The position numbers and the translations under genes were made by a program. Of a stretch of DNA of 64,000 nucleotides, positions 34,675 to 44,291 are shown piece after piece (positions within the stretch are counted from its first letter, which is position 1; each line of letters opens with the position of its first letter). The notes under the pieces are model-generated. The model was not told where the DNA came from. It was given only the letters and a program-made list of their open reading frames with translations, and did no database searches. The DNA comes from Gemmatimonadota bacterium (lineage in GTDB: Bacteria > Gemmatimonadota > Gemmatimonadetes > Gemmatimonadales > Gemmatimonadaceae): contig JADKAQ010000002.1 in NCBI GenBank assembly GCA_016719105.1, positions 496,001 through 560,000 on the forward strand, written 5' to 3'.

Positions 34675-34713
34675 AAAAAGGACGGGGCGCACCGCGATTG
34701 CAGTGCGCCCCGT
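34675..34713 (-). terminator. Rho-independent terminator of gyrB
   Basis: On the minus strand the 11-bp perfect stem ACGGGGCGCAC/GTGCGCCCCGT (34703-34713 with 34682-34692) has a 10-nt loop and is followed by CCTTTTTCAC. It starts 35 nt after the gyrB stop and is the clearest U-tract terminator in the window. Confidence 0.85.
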
Positions 34714-34747
34714 GATCCCTACCCGCTTGGCCTCGACTTGTTCGACG

Positions 34748-36682
34748 CTAGATGTCGAGGTTGCTGACGAACTTGGCGTTGGCTTCGATGAAGGCCTTTC
34801 GCGGCTCGACATCGTCGCCCATGAGCGTCTGGAAGATCTGGTCGGCGAGGACCGCATCCTCCATCCCCACGCGCATGAGGGTCCGGCGCTCCGGGTCCAT
34901 CGTGGTATCCCAGAGCTGTTCCTTGTTCATCTCGCCGAGGCCCTTGTAGCGCTGGATGTTGACCGACGACCGGTCGGAGCCGCCCAGGCGCTCGGAGTAC
35001 GACTCGCGCTCCTTCTCGTCATAGGCGTAGAACTCCTGCTTCCCCTTGGCCACGCGATAGAGCGGGGGCTGCGCGATGTAGACGAAGCCGGCCTCGATGA
35101 GCTCGCGCATCTGCCGGAAGAAGAACGTGAGCAGCAGGGTGCGGATGTGCGCGCCGTCGACGTCGGCGTCGGTCATGATGATGACCTTGTGATAGCGCGC
35201 CTTCTCGATCTCGAACTCTTCCTTGATCCCCGTGCCGAGCGCCGTGATGATCGTGCGGATTTCCTCGTTGGAGAGGACCTTGTCGATGCGGGCCTTCTCG
35301 ACGTTGATGATCTTGCCGCGCAGCGGGAGGATCGCCTGGAACTCGCGGTTGCGCCCCTGCTTGGCCGACCCACCGGCCGAGTCGCCCTCGACGAGGAAGA
35401 TCTCGCACATGGCGGGGTCGGAGAGCGAGCAGTCGGCGAGCTTGCCGGGGAGCGTGCCGACGTCGAGCGCTGACTTCTTGCGGGTGAGGTCGCGCGCCTT
35501 GCGCGCCGCTTCGCGGGCGCGGGCCGCGGAGACCGCCTTCTCGATGATGATGTTGGCGGTGCGCGGGTGCTCGTCGAGGTAGGCCGAGAGCCAGTCGTTG
35601 ACGACCGTCTTCACCGCCGACTCGGCTTCGCTGTTCCCGAGCTTGGTCTTGGTCTGCCCTTCGAACTGCGGTTCGCGGACCTTGACCGAGACCACCGCCG
35701 TCAGCCCCTCGCGTGCGTCGTCGCCGGAGAGGGAGAAGTCGGCCTTCTTGAGGAAGTTCCCCTTGGCAGCGAAGGCGTTGATGGTGCGCGTGAGCGCGGC
35801 CTTGAAGCCGGTGAGGTGCGTCCCACCTTCGTGCGTGTTGATGTTGTTGACGAAGGTGAAGACGTTCTCGTTGTAGCCGTCGTTGTACTGCAGCGCGATC
35901 TCGATGCCGATGTCGTCCTTGTCGGTCTCGAGGTAGAGGACCTCGGGGTGCAGCGGCTTCTTGCTGCTGTTGAGGTACTTCACCATTTCCTGCAGCCCGC
36001 CCTTGGCGAAGAACGTCTCGGTCTTGGGCTCGTCCCCACGCTCGTCGGTGAGCGTGATGGTCACGCCCTTGTTGAGGTACGAGAGTTCGCGCAGGCGGTT
36101 GGCCAGCGTGGCGTAGTCGTAGCGCAGCTCGGTGAAGATCTCGTCGTCAGGCTTGAAGTACACCTTGGTCCCGGTGTCCTTTTCCCGGACCTTGCCTAAC
36201 GTCTTGAGCTGGGTGGTGGTGGTGCCGCGCTTGAAGTCCATGTAGTACTCCTTCGCGTCGCGCTTCACCCACACCTTCAACTGCTCGGAGAGCGCGTTCA
36301 CCACGGACACGCCGACGCCGTGCAACCCGCCCGAGACCTTGTAGCTGTCCTTGTCGAACTTGCCGCCGGCGTGCAGGACGGTCATCGCGACCTCGAGCCC
36401 CGGGAGCTTCTCCGTGGGGTGCATATCCACCGGGATGCCGCGCCCGTTGTCCTCGACGGTGATCGAATCGTCGTGGTGGATCGTGACGCCCACCGTGTCA
36501 CAATACCCCGCGAGCGCTTCGTCAATCGAGTTGTCGACGACCTCGTAGACGAGATGATGGAGCCCGCGCGAGGACGTTGAGCCGATGTACATCCCGGGGC
36601 GCTTCCGAACCGCTTCCAGCCCCTTGAGGACCTGGATGTTGCTCGATTCGTACGAATTCCCGTTGGAGGGGGTCTTGGCCAT
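34748..36682 (-). CDS. gyrB: DNA gyrase subunit B
   Basis: The 644-residue subunit provides the ATPase and TOPRIM parts of gyrase. It shows GHKL motifs DNSIDEALAGYCD, DNGRGIPVD and GGLHGVGVSVVNALS. The transducer region ends at RKARDLTRKKSALD. The TOPRIM residues are EGDSAGGSAKQGRNREFQ and IIMTDADVDGAHI, and the QRYKGLGEMN tail follows. The length and QRYKGLGEMNKEQLW ending fit GyrB or a ParE in genomes with one type II enzyme. It follows recF and dciA on the same strand with a 219-nt leader. Confidence 0.96.
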   Translation of the reverse strand: MAKTPSNGNSYESSNIQVLKGLEAVRKRPGMYIGSTSSRGLHHLVYEVVDNSIDEALAGYCDTVGVTIHHDDSITVEDNGRGIPVDMHPTEKLPGLEVAMTVLHAGGKFDKDSYKVSGGLHGVGVSVVNALSEQLKVWVKRDAKEYYMDFKRGTTTTQLKTLGKVREKDTGTKVYFKPDDEIFTELRYDYATLANRLRELSYLNKGVTITLTDERGDEPKTETFFAKGGLQEMVKYLNSSKKPLHPEVLYLETDKDDIGIEIALQYNDGYNENVFTFVNNINTHEGGTHLTGFKAALTRTINAFAAKGNFLKKADFSLSGDDAREGLTAVVSVKVREPQFEGQTKTKLGNSEAESAVKTVVNDWLSAYLDEHPRTANIIIEKAVSAARAREAARKARDLTRKKSALDVGTLPGKLADCSLSDPAMCEIFLVEGDSAGGSAKQGRNREFQAILPLRGKIINVEKARIDKVLSNEEIRTIITALGTGIKEEFEIEKARYHKVIIMTDADVDGAHIRTLLLTFFFRQMRELIEAGFVYIAQPPLYRVAKGKQEFYAYDEKERESYSERLGGSDRSSVNIQRYKGLGEMNKEQLWDTTMDPERRTLMRVGMEDAVLADQIFQTLMGDDVEPRKAFIEANAKFVSNLDI

Positions 36683-36794
36683 GTCTGCCCGTTTCTTGGA
36701 CCGCTGAAAGGCCCCGAAGAGTCGCCGAAAGTCGGGGAAAGCGAGGAGCGCGAAATGTACCCCGCCGGCCGGCCGTTTTCAACCGCCGCCTTCC

Positions 36795-36827
36795 CCGCTA
36801 AGCATTTGTTCAGTAAGAGCTTAGCGG
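36795..36827. promoter_or_regulatory. Inverted repeat in the gyrB leader
   Basis: CCGCTAAGC (36795-36803) and GCTTAGCGG (36819-36827) form a perfect 9-bp inverted repeat around ATTTGTTCAGTAAGA, the most AT-rich patch nearby. It lies between dciA and gyrB and could be a terminator for the upstream genes or a protein-binding site controlling gyrB. Confidence 0.45.
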
Positions 36828-36901
36828 CACCCCCCGACCCGCGATTTCCCCCTTGCGCGACGCGCCGGCGCCCCTCCGGCCGCTTGCCCGCTCTCGCGAG
36901 C

Positions 36902-37210
36902 CTAACGCATCAGCGTCCAGCGCAGCTTGAGGATCGGCTTGTCCCCCGTGATCCGGTTCACCGAGGCCAGCAGTTCGCGCTCCATCATCGTCAGCTCCGA
37001 CATCCACGCGTGACTGCGCACGGCGACGAAGAGCGTCCCGTCGTCGGTGATCGAGAGCGCCTGCGTGGCACCGGCGATCTCGGGTCCCACGAGCGTCGGC
37101 CATTGCTCCAGCACGGCCGACTGCTTGATGCGCGCGTCCATGCCTGTGCGCTTGAGGAACTGCGACAGGAGGTCGGCCAGCCGTTCGGGGGAGTCGGGAC
37201 CGTTAGGCAT
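36902..37210 (-). CDS. dciA: DciA-like replicative helicase loader (DUF721)
   Basis: From ATG 37210 the product has 102 residues and matches DUF721: LADLLSQFLKRTGMDARIKQ, then VLEQWPTLVGPEIAGATQALSI, then GTLFVAVRSHAWMSELTMME. DciA proteins assist loading of the DnaB helicase in bacteria lacking DnaC. The start overlaps the recF stop by 8 nt (CTCGATGCCTAACG), so translation is coupled. Upstream in-frame residues lie inside recF and are not coding in this frame. Confidence 0.85.
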   Translation of the reverse strand: MPNGPDSPERLADLLSQFLKRTGMDARIKQSAVLEQWPTLVGPEIAGATQALSITDDGTLFVAVRSHAWMSELTMMERELLASVNRITGDKPILKLRWTLMR

Positions 37211-38327
37211 CGAGGACGCCGTCGACGATGTGGTGACGCGGGAGCGCGGTGAACTCCGCCGGCACGTCGTCGCCCCGCGGGACGACCAGGACCATCTGGC
37301 CCGGCGGGCCGTCGCCGAGCACCTGCAGGATACGCCGGGCGCGGTCGACATCCAACTCGGCAAACGGGTCGTCGAGGAGGACGATCGGGGTGCGCCCCGC
37401 CAGCGTGTGCAGCGTCTCGCGCTCCAGGAGCCGCAAGGCGATCGCCGCCGTGCGCTGCTGCCCGGCCGAGCCGAAGGTGCGGAGCGCCCGCCCGCCCAGC
37501 TTGAGGGAGAGGTCGTCGCGATGCGGGCCGCTGTGCGTGAGCGTGCGCCGCAGGTCCTGCCCGCGATCGCGCTCGAGCGCCGCCGCCAGCTGCAGACGCA
37601 CGCTCGCCTCGTCCTCGTCCGCCCCCGCGTCGATGGCGAGCGTCGTGTGGTAGTCGAGCGTCACCCGCTGGCGCTCGCCGATCGCGGCGCAGAGCGCCTC
37701 GAGCCTGGGGGCCGCCCAGCGGCTCCAGCGCACGCGCTCGCACCAGAGCGTCGCCCCGGCCTCGGCCAGCGCCGGCTCCCAGACCGAGGCGCGCTGCGCC
37801 CCGTCGCCGCGCTTCACCGCCTCCCGCAGCGACGCGTTGCGCCTGACGAGTGCCGCCCGATAGCGCTGCAGGGCGGTCAGGTAGCGGCGCGACGTGGTCG
37901 CCAGGGTGATGTCGAGGAAGCGGCGGCGCTCGGTCGGGGCGCCGGCCACGAGCTCCACGTCGCGGGGCGAGAACATCACCGACGGGACCGCGCCGAAGGC
38001 GTCGGCCAGTCGACTGCACTCGGCGCCGTCGAGCACGACCTTCTTGCGCTTGCCCACCCGGGCAAAGCCCACGCGCATCGCGTCGACCCCGGCCCCCGCG
38101 ATCGTCGCCGCCAGGTGAAAGGCCTCGGCGCCGAAGCGCACCAGCTCCACGTCGCGCGCGCCGCGCACCGAGCGCAGTGTGTGCAGGTAGTGTATCGCCT
38201 CCAGCAGGTTCGTCTTGCCGTGCCCGTTAGGACCGACGACGACCATCCCCGCCGCCGGGACCTCGACCTCGACGCGCTGCAGGTTGCGGAAGTCGCGGAC
38301 GGAGAGCGCGACGAGCGCGACGCTCAC
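37203..38327 (-). CDS. recF: DNA replication and repair protein RecF
   Basis: The 374-residue SMC-like ATPase helps load RecA at gaps. It has RDFRNLQRVEVEV at the N-terminus, Walker A VGPNGHGKTNLLEAIHYL, the LTHSGPHRDDL segment, the signature AGQQRTAAIALRL and Walker B PIVLLDDPFAELD. GTG 38327 gives the family N-terminus. GTG 38342, which overlaps the enoyl-CoA hydratase stop in GTGA, is an equally possible start adding five residues. Confidence 0.92.
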   Translation of the reverse strand: MSVALVALSVRDFRNLQRVEVEVPAAGMVVVGPNGHGKTNLLEAIHYLHTLRSVRGARDVELVRFGAEAFHLAATIAGAGVDAMRVGFARVGKRKKVVLDGAECSRLADAFGAVPSVMFSPRDVELVAGAPTERRRFLDITLATTSRRYLTALQRYRAALVRRNASLREAVKRGDGAQRASVWEPALAEAGATLWCERVRWSRWAAPRLEALCAAIGERQRVTLDYHTTLAIDAGADEDEASVRLQLAAALERDRGQDLRRTLTHSGPHRDDLSLKLGGRALRTFGSAGQQRTAAIALRLLERETLHTLAGRTPIVLLDDPFAELDVDRARRILQVLGDGPPGQMVLVVPRGDDVPAEFTALPRHHIVDGVLDA

Positions 38328-38338
38328 CGGCGCGTGAG

Positions 38339-39118
38339 TCACCGGCCGGTGAACGTCGCGGCGCGCTTCTCGAGGAAGGCGGCCATCCCCTCGGCCATGT
38401 CCGCCGTCCCCGAGAGGATGGCGAAGTGGTTGGCCTCGAGGTTGAGGCCGTCGGCCTGCGTCGCGTTGTAGCCGCGATCGACCGCCTCGATGCAGAGCGC
38501 GAGCGCGAGCGGGGCGTTGGCCAGGATCTGCCGCATCATCTGCTCCGCGGTCGCCATCAGCTCCCCGGCGGGGACGACCTTGTTCACCAACCCGATGCGG
38601 AGCGCTTCGGCCGCGTCGATCATCTCTCCCGTCAGGAGCAACTGCAGCGCGCGCCCTCGACCGACCAGGCGCGGGAGACGCTGCGTTCCACCGTACCCGG
38701 GCGTGATCCCGAGCTTGACCTCGGGCTGGCCGAACTTTGCGCTCTCCGATGCGAGACGGATGTGGCAGGCCATGGCCAGCTCGCATCCGCCGCCGAGGGC
38801 GAAGCCGTTGATGGCGGCGATGACCGGCTTGGGCGAGCGCTCGTACTTGTCGAAGACCGCCTGTCCGTATGCCGCGCGTGCCTTCCCCTCCATCGGCGAC
38901 TGGCGCCGCAGCTCCGCGATGTCGGCGCCGGCGACGAAGGCCCGTGCCGCACCGGTGAGAATCACGCCGCCGATATCGTCGCGCGAGCGCACCTCGTCGA
39001 TGGCCCGTTCGAGCTCGGCGATCGTCGCGTCGTTGAGCGCATTGAGCTTGTCGGGACGGTTGACGGTGAGGACGGCGACCCGGTCGGAGACGACGAGCGT
39101 GAGGTTTTCGTAGGACAT
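38339..39118 (-). CDS. Enoyl-CoA hydratase
   Basis: The 259-residue crotonase adds water to 2-enoyl-CoA. Oxyanion-hole segments are ARAFVAGADIAEL and GFALGGGCELAMACH. Both catalytic glutamates are present, one in GGGCE and one in FGQPEVKLGITPGYGGTQRL. The length is normal. ATG 39118 gives MSYENLTLVV; the frame continues upstream without crotonase character. It heads the recF-dciA-gyrB run, an unusual partner for replication genes. Confidence 0.92.
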   Translation of the reverse strand: MSYENLTLVVSDRVAVLTVNRPDKLNALNDATIAELERAIDEVRSRDDIGGVILTGAARAFVAGADIAELRRQSPMEGKARAAYGQAVFDKYERSPKPVIAAINGFALGGGCELAMACHIRLASESAKFGQPEVKLGITPGYGGTQRLPRLVGRGRALQLLLTGEMIDAAEALRIGLVNKVVPAGELMATAEQMMRQILANAPLALALCIEAVDRGYNATQADGLNLEANHFAILSGTADMAEGMAAFLEKRAATFTGR

Positions 39119-39287
39119 GGGACGGACGACGGTGAGGTCGGTGGGGGGCGCGTGACGCCGATGCACTCGGCGCACTGCGCACGTGGGGCTCGCGTGACGC
39201 GCGGGGAAGCCGGCATGGCCCCGGGCTCCTGACGGACGGGCGGAATCTACCGCCGCCCGCGCGCTCCCGCTCCGGGGGGCGGGGGGG

Positions 39288-39293
39288 TAGCTT
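39288..39293 (+). promoter_or_regulatory. -10-like TAGCTT next to the mtnA start
   Basis: TAGCTT ends 8 nt before ATG 39302 inside an otherwise G-rich stretch. If used, the transcript would have almost no leader. No Shine-Dalgarno sequence precedes the ATG and no -35 is clear. Confidence 0.3.
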
Positions 39294-39301
39294 AGCTCGC
39301 C

Positions 39302-40360
<1,059 letters not shown>

Positions 40361-40381
40361 GGGAGCGGGGGGCCCCCCCAT

Positions 40382-40403
40382 GAGACACGGTGCCTTGTGT
40401 CTC
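40382..40403 (+). terminator. Weak hairpin downstream of mtnA
   Basis: GAGACAC (40382-40388) and GTGTCTC (40397-40403) form a 7-bp stem with an 8-nt loop about 20 nt after the mtnA stop. A short TTTCC lies farther downstream. It is a possible terminator only. Confidence 0.35.
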
Positions 40404-40545
40404 GTGATGGTGCGTCATCGTTTCCTTCGCCCTTGCATCGTTTTCGCGGCACCACCGCGCGCAGCGTTCACACATCAGGCGCGCCAGCAGTCGCACTCGC
40501 CAATCGCGCTCGAACCGGCACTCGCCACCTTTACGTCCTGACGCC

Positions 40546-42018
40546 ATGCGCCACGTCCTCGCCATCGACCAAGGCACGACCGGCTCCACCTGCCTCGTCG
40601 TCCGCGCGGACGGTTCGATCGCCGGGCGCGCGTACCGCGAGATCACGCAGTACTACCCGCAGCCGGGGTGGGTCGAGCACGACGCCGAGGAGATCTTCGA
40701 GCGCACGCGTGACGCCGCACGCGAGGCGATTGCCCGCGCCGGCGTCACCCCCGACGCAATCGGCATCACCAACCAGCGCGAAACGATCGTTGTCTGGAGC
40801 CGCGCCACCGGTCGCCCGGTGTCCCGCGCGATCGTGTGGCAGGATCGGCGCACCTCCGAGCGCTGCGCCGAACTCGCCCCGCGCGCCGAGGAGATCACTC
40901 GCCGCACCGGACTCGTCGTCGATCCGTACTTCTCCGCGACCAAGCTGGAGTGGCTGCTCCGCGATCCGGCGCTCGCCGAGCGCGCCCGCTCGGGCGAGCT
41001 GGTGGCCGGCACCATCGACAGCTGGCTGATCTGGCAGCTGACCGGCGGCACGGTGCACGCGACCGACGCCAGCAACGCCTCGCGCACCATGCTGTACGAC
41101 ATCGACGCCGCCCAGTGGAGCGAGGAACTCTGCGCCCTCTTCGGCGTCCCGCGCTCCATGCTCCCCGACGTGCGCCATTCGGCTGGCGCCTTCGGCGTCA
41201 CCCAACGCGAGCAGCTCGGCCACGAGATCCCGATCTGTGGGGTCGCCGGCGACCAGCAGGCCGCCCTGTACGGCCAAGGATGCTGGCAGCCGGGGGAAGG
41301 GAAGAACACCTATGGGACCGGCGCCTTCCTCCTGTTCAATGCAGGGGCAACCCGCCCCAAGGGGGGCGGTGGACTGCTCACGACCGTCGCCTGCGACGCG
41401 TCGGGAAATCCGGTGTACGCACTCGAGGCGGCGATCTTCATTGCGGGAGCCGCCGTCCAATGGCTTCGCGATGGGCTGCAGATCCTCGAGCGCGCGGCCG
41501 ACAGCGAGGCGATGGCTGCGTCGCTGACCTCCAACGACGGGGTGTATTTCGTCCCCGCGCTCGTGGGACTCGGGGCGCCGCACTGGGCGCCGGACGCGCG
41601 CGGCACGATCGTGGGCCTGACCCGTGGAACCAGCCGCGCGCACCTCGTGCGCGCCGCGCTGGAGTCGATGGCGTACGCGACCGCCGACGTCGTCTCCACC
41701 GTGCGCGAGCAGGGGGTCGCCCTCGACCGACTGCGCGTCGATGGAGGGGCGACCGCCAATGACTGGTTGATGCAGTTCCAGTCCGACGTCCTGCAGGTCA
41801 CGGTGGAGCGTCCGGCGATGATCGAGACGACCGCGTTAGGTGCGGCCGGGCTCGCTGGCATCGCCTCCGGCGTGTGGCAGTCCCCCGGCGAGTTCCTCGC
41901 GTCGCGTGGCTTCACCCGGTTCGAGCCGCAACGGCCCGCGTCCGATGTGGCGCGCGACTACGAAGGGTGGCGGCGCGCGGTGCGGGCGACGCTCGCCTGG
42001 GCGGCCGATCGCCCCTAG
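40546..42018 (+). CDS. glpK: Glycerol kinase
   Basis: The 490-residue FGGY kinase phosphorylates glycerol to glycerol 3-phosphate. It has the phosphate-1 loop AIDQGTTGSTCLVV, the glycerol-binding GITNQRETIVVW and IVWQDRRT, and the FGGY pattern GTGAFLLFN with GGGLLTTVA. The C-terminal RVDGGATANDWLMQFQSD completes it. The length is standard for GlpK (about 495). No glpF or glpD is adjacent; the next gene is a short unknown protein. Confidence 0.95.
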   Translation: MRHVLAIDQGTTGSTCLVVRADGSIAGRAYREITQYYPQPGWVEHDAEEIFERTRDAAREAIARAGVTPDAIGITNQRETIVVWSRATGRPVSRAIVWQDRRTSERCAELAPRAEEITRRTGLVVDPYFSATKLEWLLRDPALAERARSGELVAGTIDSWLIWQLTGGTVHATDASNASRTMLYDIDAAQWSEELCALFGVPRSMLPDVRHSAGAFGVTQREQLGHEIPICGVAGDQQAALYGQGCWQPGEGKNTYGTGAFLLFNAGATRPKGGGGLLTTVACDASGNPVYALEAAIFIAGAAVQWLRDGLQILERAADSEAMAASLTSNDGVYFVPALVGLGAPHWAPDARGTIVGLTRGTSRAHLVRAALESMAYATADVVSTVREQGVALDRLRVDGGATANDWLMQFQSDVLQVTVERPAMIETTALGAAGLAGIASGVWQSPGEFLASRGFTRFEPQRPASDVARDYEGWRRAVRATLAWAADRP

Positions 42019-42128
42019 CGACGCCCAGCGCGACCGCGCACGAGATGCGGCTGGCGCGGGAGTGGCAACCGACGCCATCATTACACGGTCTCGGGAATCA
42101 TCGCGCCATCCGCCCTTCGCCACACTCC

Positions 42129-42335
42129 ATGACCGCCGACGACGACGATGTCCCGCGCGAACAGCGGAAGAACGTCCTGCTGCGAATCCTGATCAACGAC
42201 ATGCTCGAGCAGGTGCGCGAGCTCAACCGCAATGCCGGACCCTGGCCCAGCGAGGAGCGGGCGAAGGCCGAGGCGGAGCTCGATCGGATCATGATGCAGG
42301 TGCGTCAGGAAGCGGTTCGTCGCGGAGAGAAGTAG
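42129..42335 (+). CDS. Short hypothetical charged protein
   Basis: The 68-residue product is highly charged and helical (REQRKNVLLRILINDMLEQVRELNR, then EERAKAEAELDRIMMQVRQEAVRR). It has no cysteines or membrane segment and no recognised family. ATG 42129 is the first start downstream of glpK in this frame that avoids overlapping it. The amphipathic pattern is consistent with a real small protein, but support is modest. Confidence 0.5.
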   Translation: MTADDDDVPREQRKNVLLRILINDMLEQVRELNRNAGPWPSEERAKAEAELDRIMMQVRQEAVRRGEK

Positions 42336-42476
42336 CGGCGTGACCGATCGCGTGTCCTTCCGCGTCCGGTGCTCGGGCGCGGAATGCCTGCCGCGTCCAT
42401 GTCCGGCGCGCCCGCTGTCCATCCCGGCGTTGCTCGCCTCGTTCGGCACGGGCGACTCGATCCCCCTGCGCTTCCC

Positions 42477-44291
42477 ATGGCGATCGTAGGATTGTTCGCG
42501 AGCTGGGGGGCGGCGCTCTTTGCGGCCTGGGCGTTCGTCGGAGGGCTCGCGGGCACCACGCCGGGACATCCCGCGCGACGCTCGGCCGAACGTGCGCTGG
42601 TGGCGGCGGCGATCGCGGCTGCCGTGGCGACCGCCGCCCTCGTCCAGTTGCTGCTGGCGGGCGATGTCACCATCAGCTACGTCGCACGCAGTATCGCGAC
42701 CAATCTCCCCAACGGCTACCGCGTCGCCGCGCTGTGGAACCTGCCGGCGGGGGCCGTCCTTCCCACGGCGACGCTGGCCGCCCTTGCCGGGGGGCTGGCC
42801 ACCGCGCACGCGCGCTCCTCGCTCGGCGTGGCCGCCGTCGGTGCCATCGTGATGGCGCTGATGGCGGCGTCGCTCGCCGCCATGCCGTTCGACACCCTGC
42901 CGTGGACGCCGACGGAGGGGCTGGGGCTCTCGCCGACGCTGCAACACCCGATGTCGGTCGCGGGACGGGTGGCGCTGTCGTGTGCGGTTGCGGCGGCGAC
43001 GGCGTTGGTCGCACTGGCTGCCGATCACTTGTCTGAACCCGCGGGTTCCGCGGTGGCGTCGTCGAGCGAGCGCGTTCCGGGGGACCGTTCGCTCGACGCG
43101 GCGCCGATGATGGCCGGCATGACGATGGTGCTGGTCGCGCTCGTCATGTGGGCGGTGGCGCGCGGCGGATACGCGACGGGGGGCGCCCCCTCGCCCGCGC
43201 CCCCGACGGCTTGGGGAGGGGCGCTCGTGCCGGCGCTGGTGAGCGTGGCCTTCGCGGCGGTCGCGGCGCGAACCGGAGGGACGGCATTCTTCGCCTCCGC
43301 CCTCGGCGCGCTCGGCCTGCTGAGCGCGGTGTTGCTTGGCCGAGACGTGCCGCGCGCGGGCGGGTGGGCGATGGATGCGTTCGCCCTCACCTCACTCGTG
43401 GCCGCGGCATCCGGTGCCGCGGTCGCCGTGCGTTGCGCGCGTGGGCGCGGGGCGCGCCTACTCGCCCTCCTGTCGATCGTCCTCCTGGCGGTTGGAAGCG
43501 CGGCGACGCGCGGGATCGCGGGCGCGGCGCCGTCGTGGGCGGCAGGTGCGGCGACCTGGTCCCTCGTCGGGGGGCTCGCCGCGGCCGTTGCGGCTGACGG
43601 TATGGCGTCCCCCTACGCTCGCTGGCTCCTCCCCGTGTTCGCGGTGGCGGGCGCCGCGCTCGGTGCCACGCTCTGGTCACCCGATCCCCTTGCGATGGGG
43701 TGGTGCACCGTCGCCGGGCTCGCGCTTGGCGCTGCCGTGTCGGCGCTCGTCCCGCGCGCGACCCTGCGTGCCCCGCTGACGACGGTGGCCCGACCGCTCG
43801 CGATCGCCCTCGCCGCGTTGGCCGCCGCCGGCGAATCGCGATCGGCGACGACCGTGGTCACGCTGACCGGCGGTGGACGCACGACGGTCGCGATGCACTT
43901 CGGCCCGCCGCTCGTGCTCTCGCACCAGGGGATCTCGCGCTACGAGATCGGCAACGCACACGTCGCCGCGCTGGCGCTCGAGCCGTCACGTGGCGGCTCT
44001 CCCATGGCGATCGTCACCACCGACCGACGCGAGTACGTCGACGGACGGGATGAGATCCTTGGCCCGCCCACCACGCGTCCGGTCATCGTGGCGTTTGCCC
44101 TCGAGGAGCTCCGTATCGCGGTCGACGACGTGAGGCCCGATGAAGGGGCGCGGTTGCGGCTGACGGTGGCGCCGCTGGCCCTGGCGTGGCCGCTCGCCCT
44201 CGTCGTCCTGGCGCTGGCCGCGCTCCTCGGCCTCCGTCCGCGCTCGGCATACGCTAGACTTCCCGCCTCCACGCACACCGTCACGGCATGA
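42477..44291 (+). CDS. CcmF-like multi-pass membrane protein, degenerate
   Basis: From ATG 42477 the product has 604 residues and about 13-15 membrane helices. The N-terminal third follows the haem-lyase subunit CcmF: SYVARSIATNLPNGYRVAALW corresponds to the CcmF YVA...nlP..yk.aAlW segment, and TEGLGLSPTLQHPMS to dGlGLNPLLQ.P.M. The haem-handling WWD tryptophan-rich loop and the conserved histidines after LQ.P (iHPP) are missing. A periplasmic domain near 470-570 precedes the last helix. No other ccm genes flank it. It is probably a CcmF relative with lost or changed function. Its stop overlaps the next start (ATGA). Confidence 0.65.
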   Translation: MAIVGLFASWGAALFAAWAFVGGLAGTTPGHPARRSAERALVAAAIAAAVATAALVQLLLAGDVTISYVARSIATNLPNGYRVAALWNLPAGAVLPTATLAALAGGLATAHARSSLGVAAVGAIVMALMAASLAAMPFDTLPWTPTEGLGLSPTLQHPMSVAGRVALSCAVAAATALVALAADHLSEPAGSAVASSSERVPGDRSLDAAPMMAGMTMVLVALVMWAVARGGYATGGAPSPAPPTAWGGALVPALVSVAFAAVAARTGGTAFFASALGALGLLSAVLLGRDVPRAGGWAMDAFALTSLVAAASGAAVAVRCARGRGARLLALLSIVLLAVGSAATRGIAGAAPSWAAGAATWSLVGGLAAAVAADGMASPYARWLLPVFAVAGAALGATLWSPDPLAMGWCTVAGLALGAAVSALVPRATLRAPLTTVARPLAIALAALAAAGESRSATTVVTLTGGGRTTVAMHFGPPLVLSHQGISRYEIGNAHVAALALEPSRGGSPMAIVTTDRREYVDGRDEILGPPTTRPVIVAFALEELRIAVDDVRPDEGARLRLTVAPLALAWPLALVVLALAALLGLRPRSAYARLPASTHTVTA

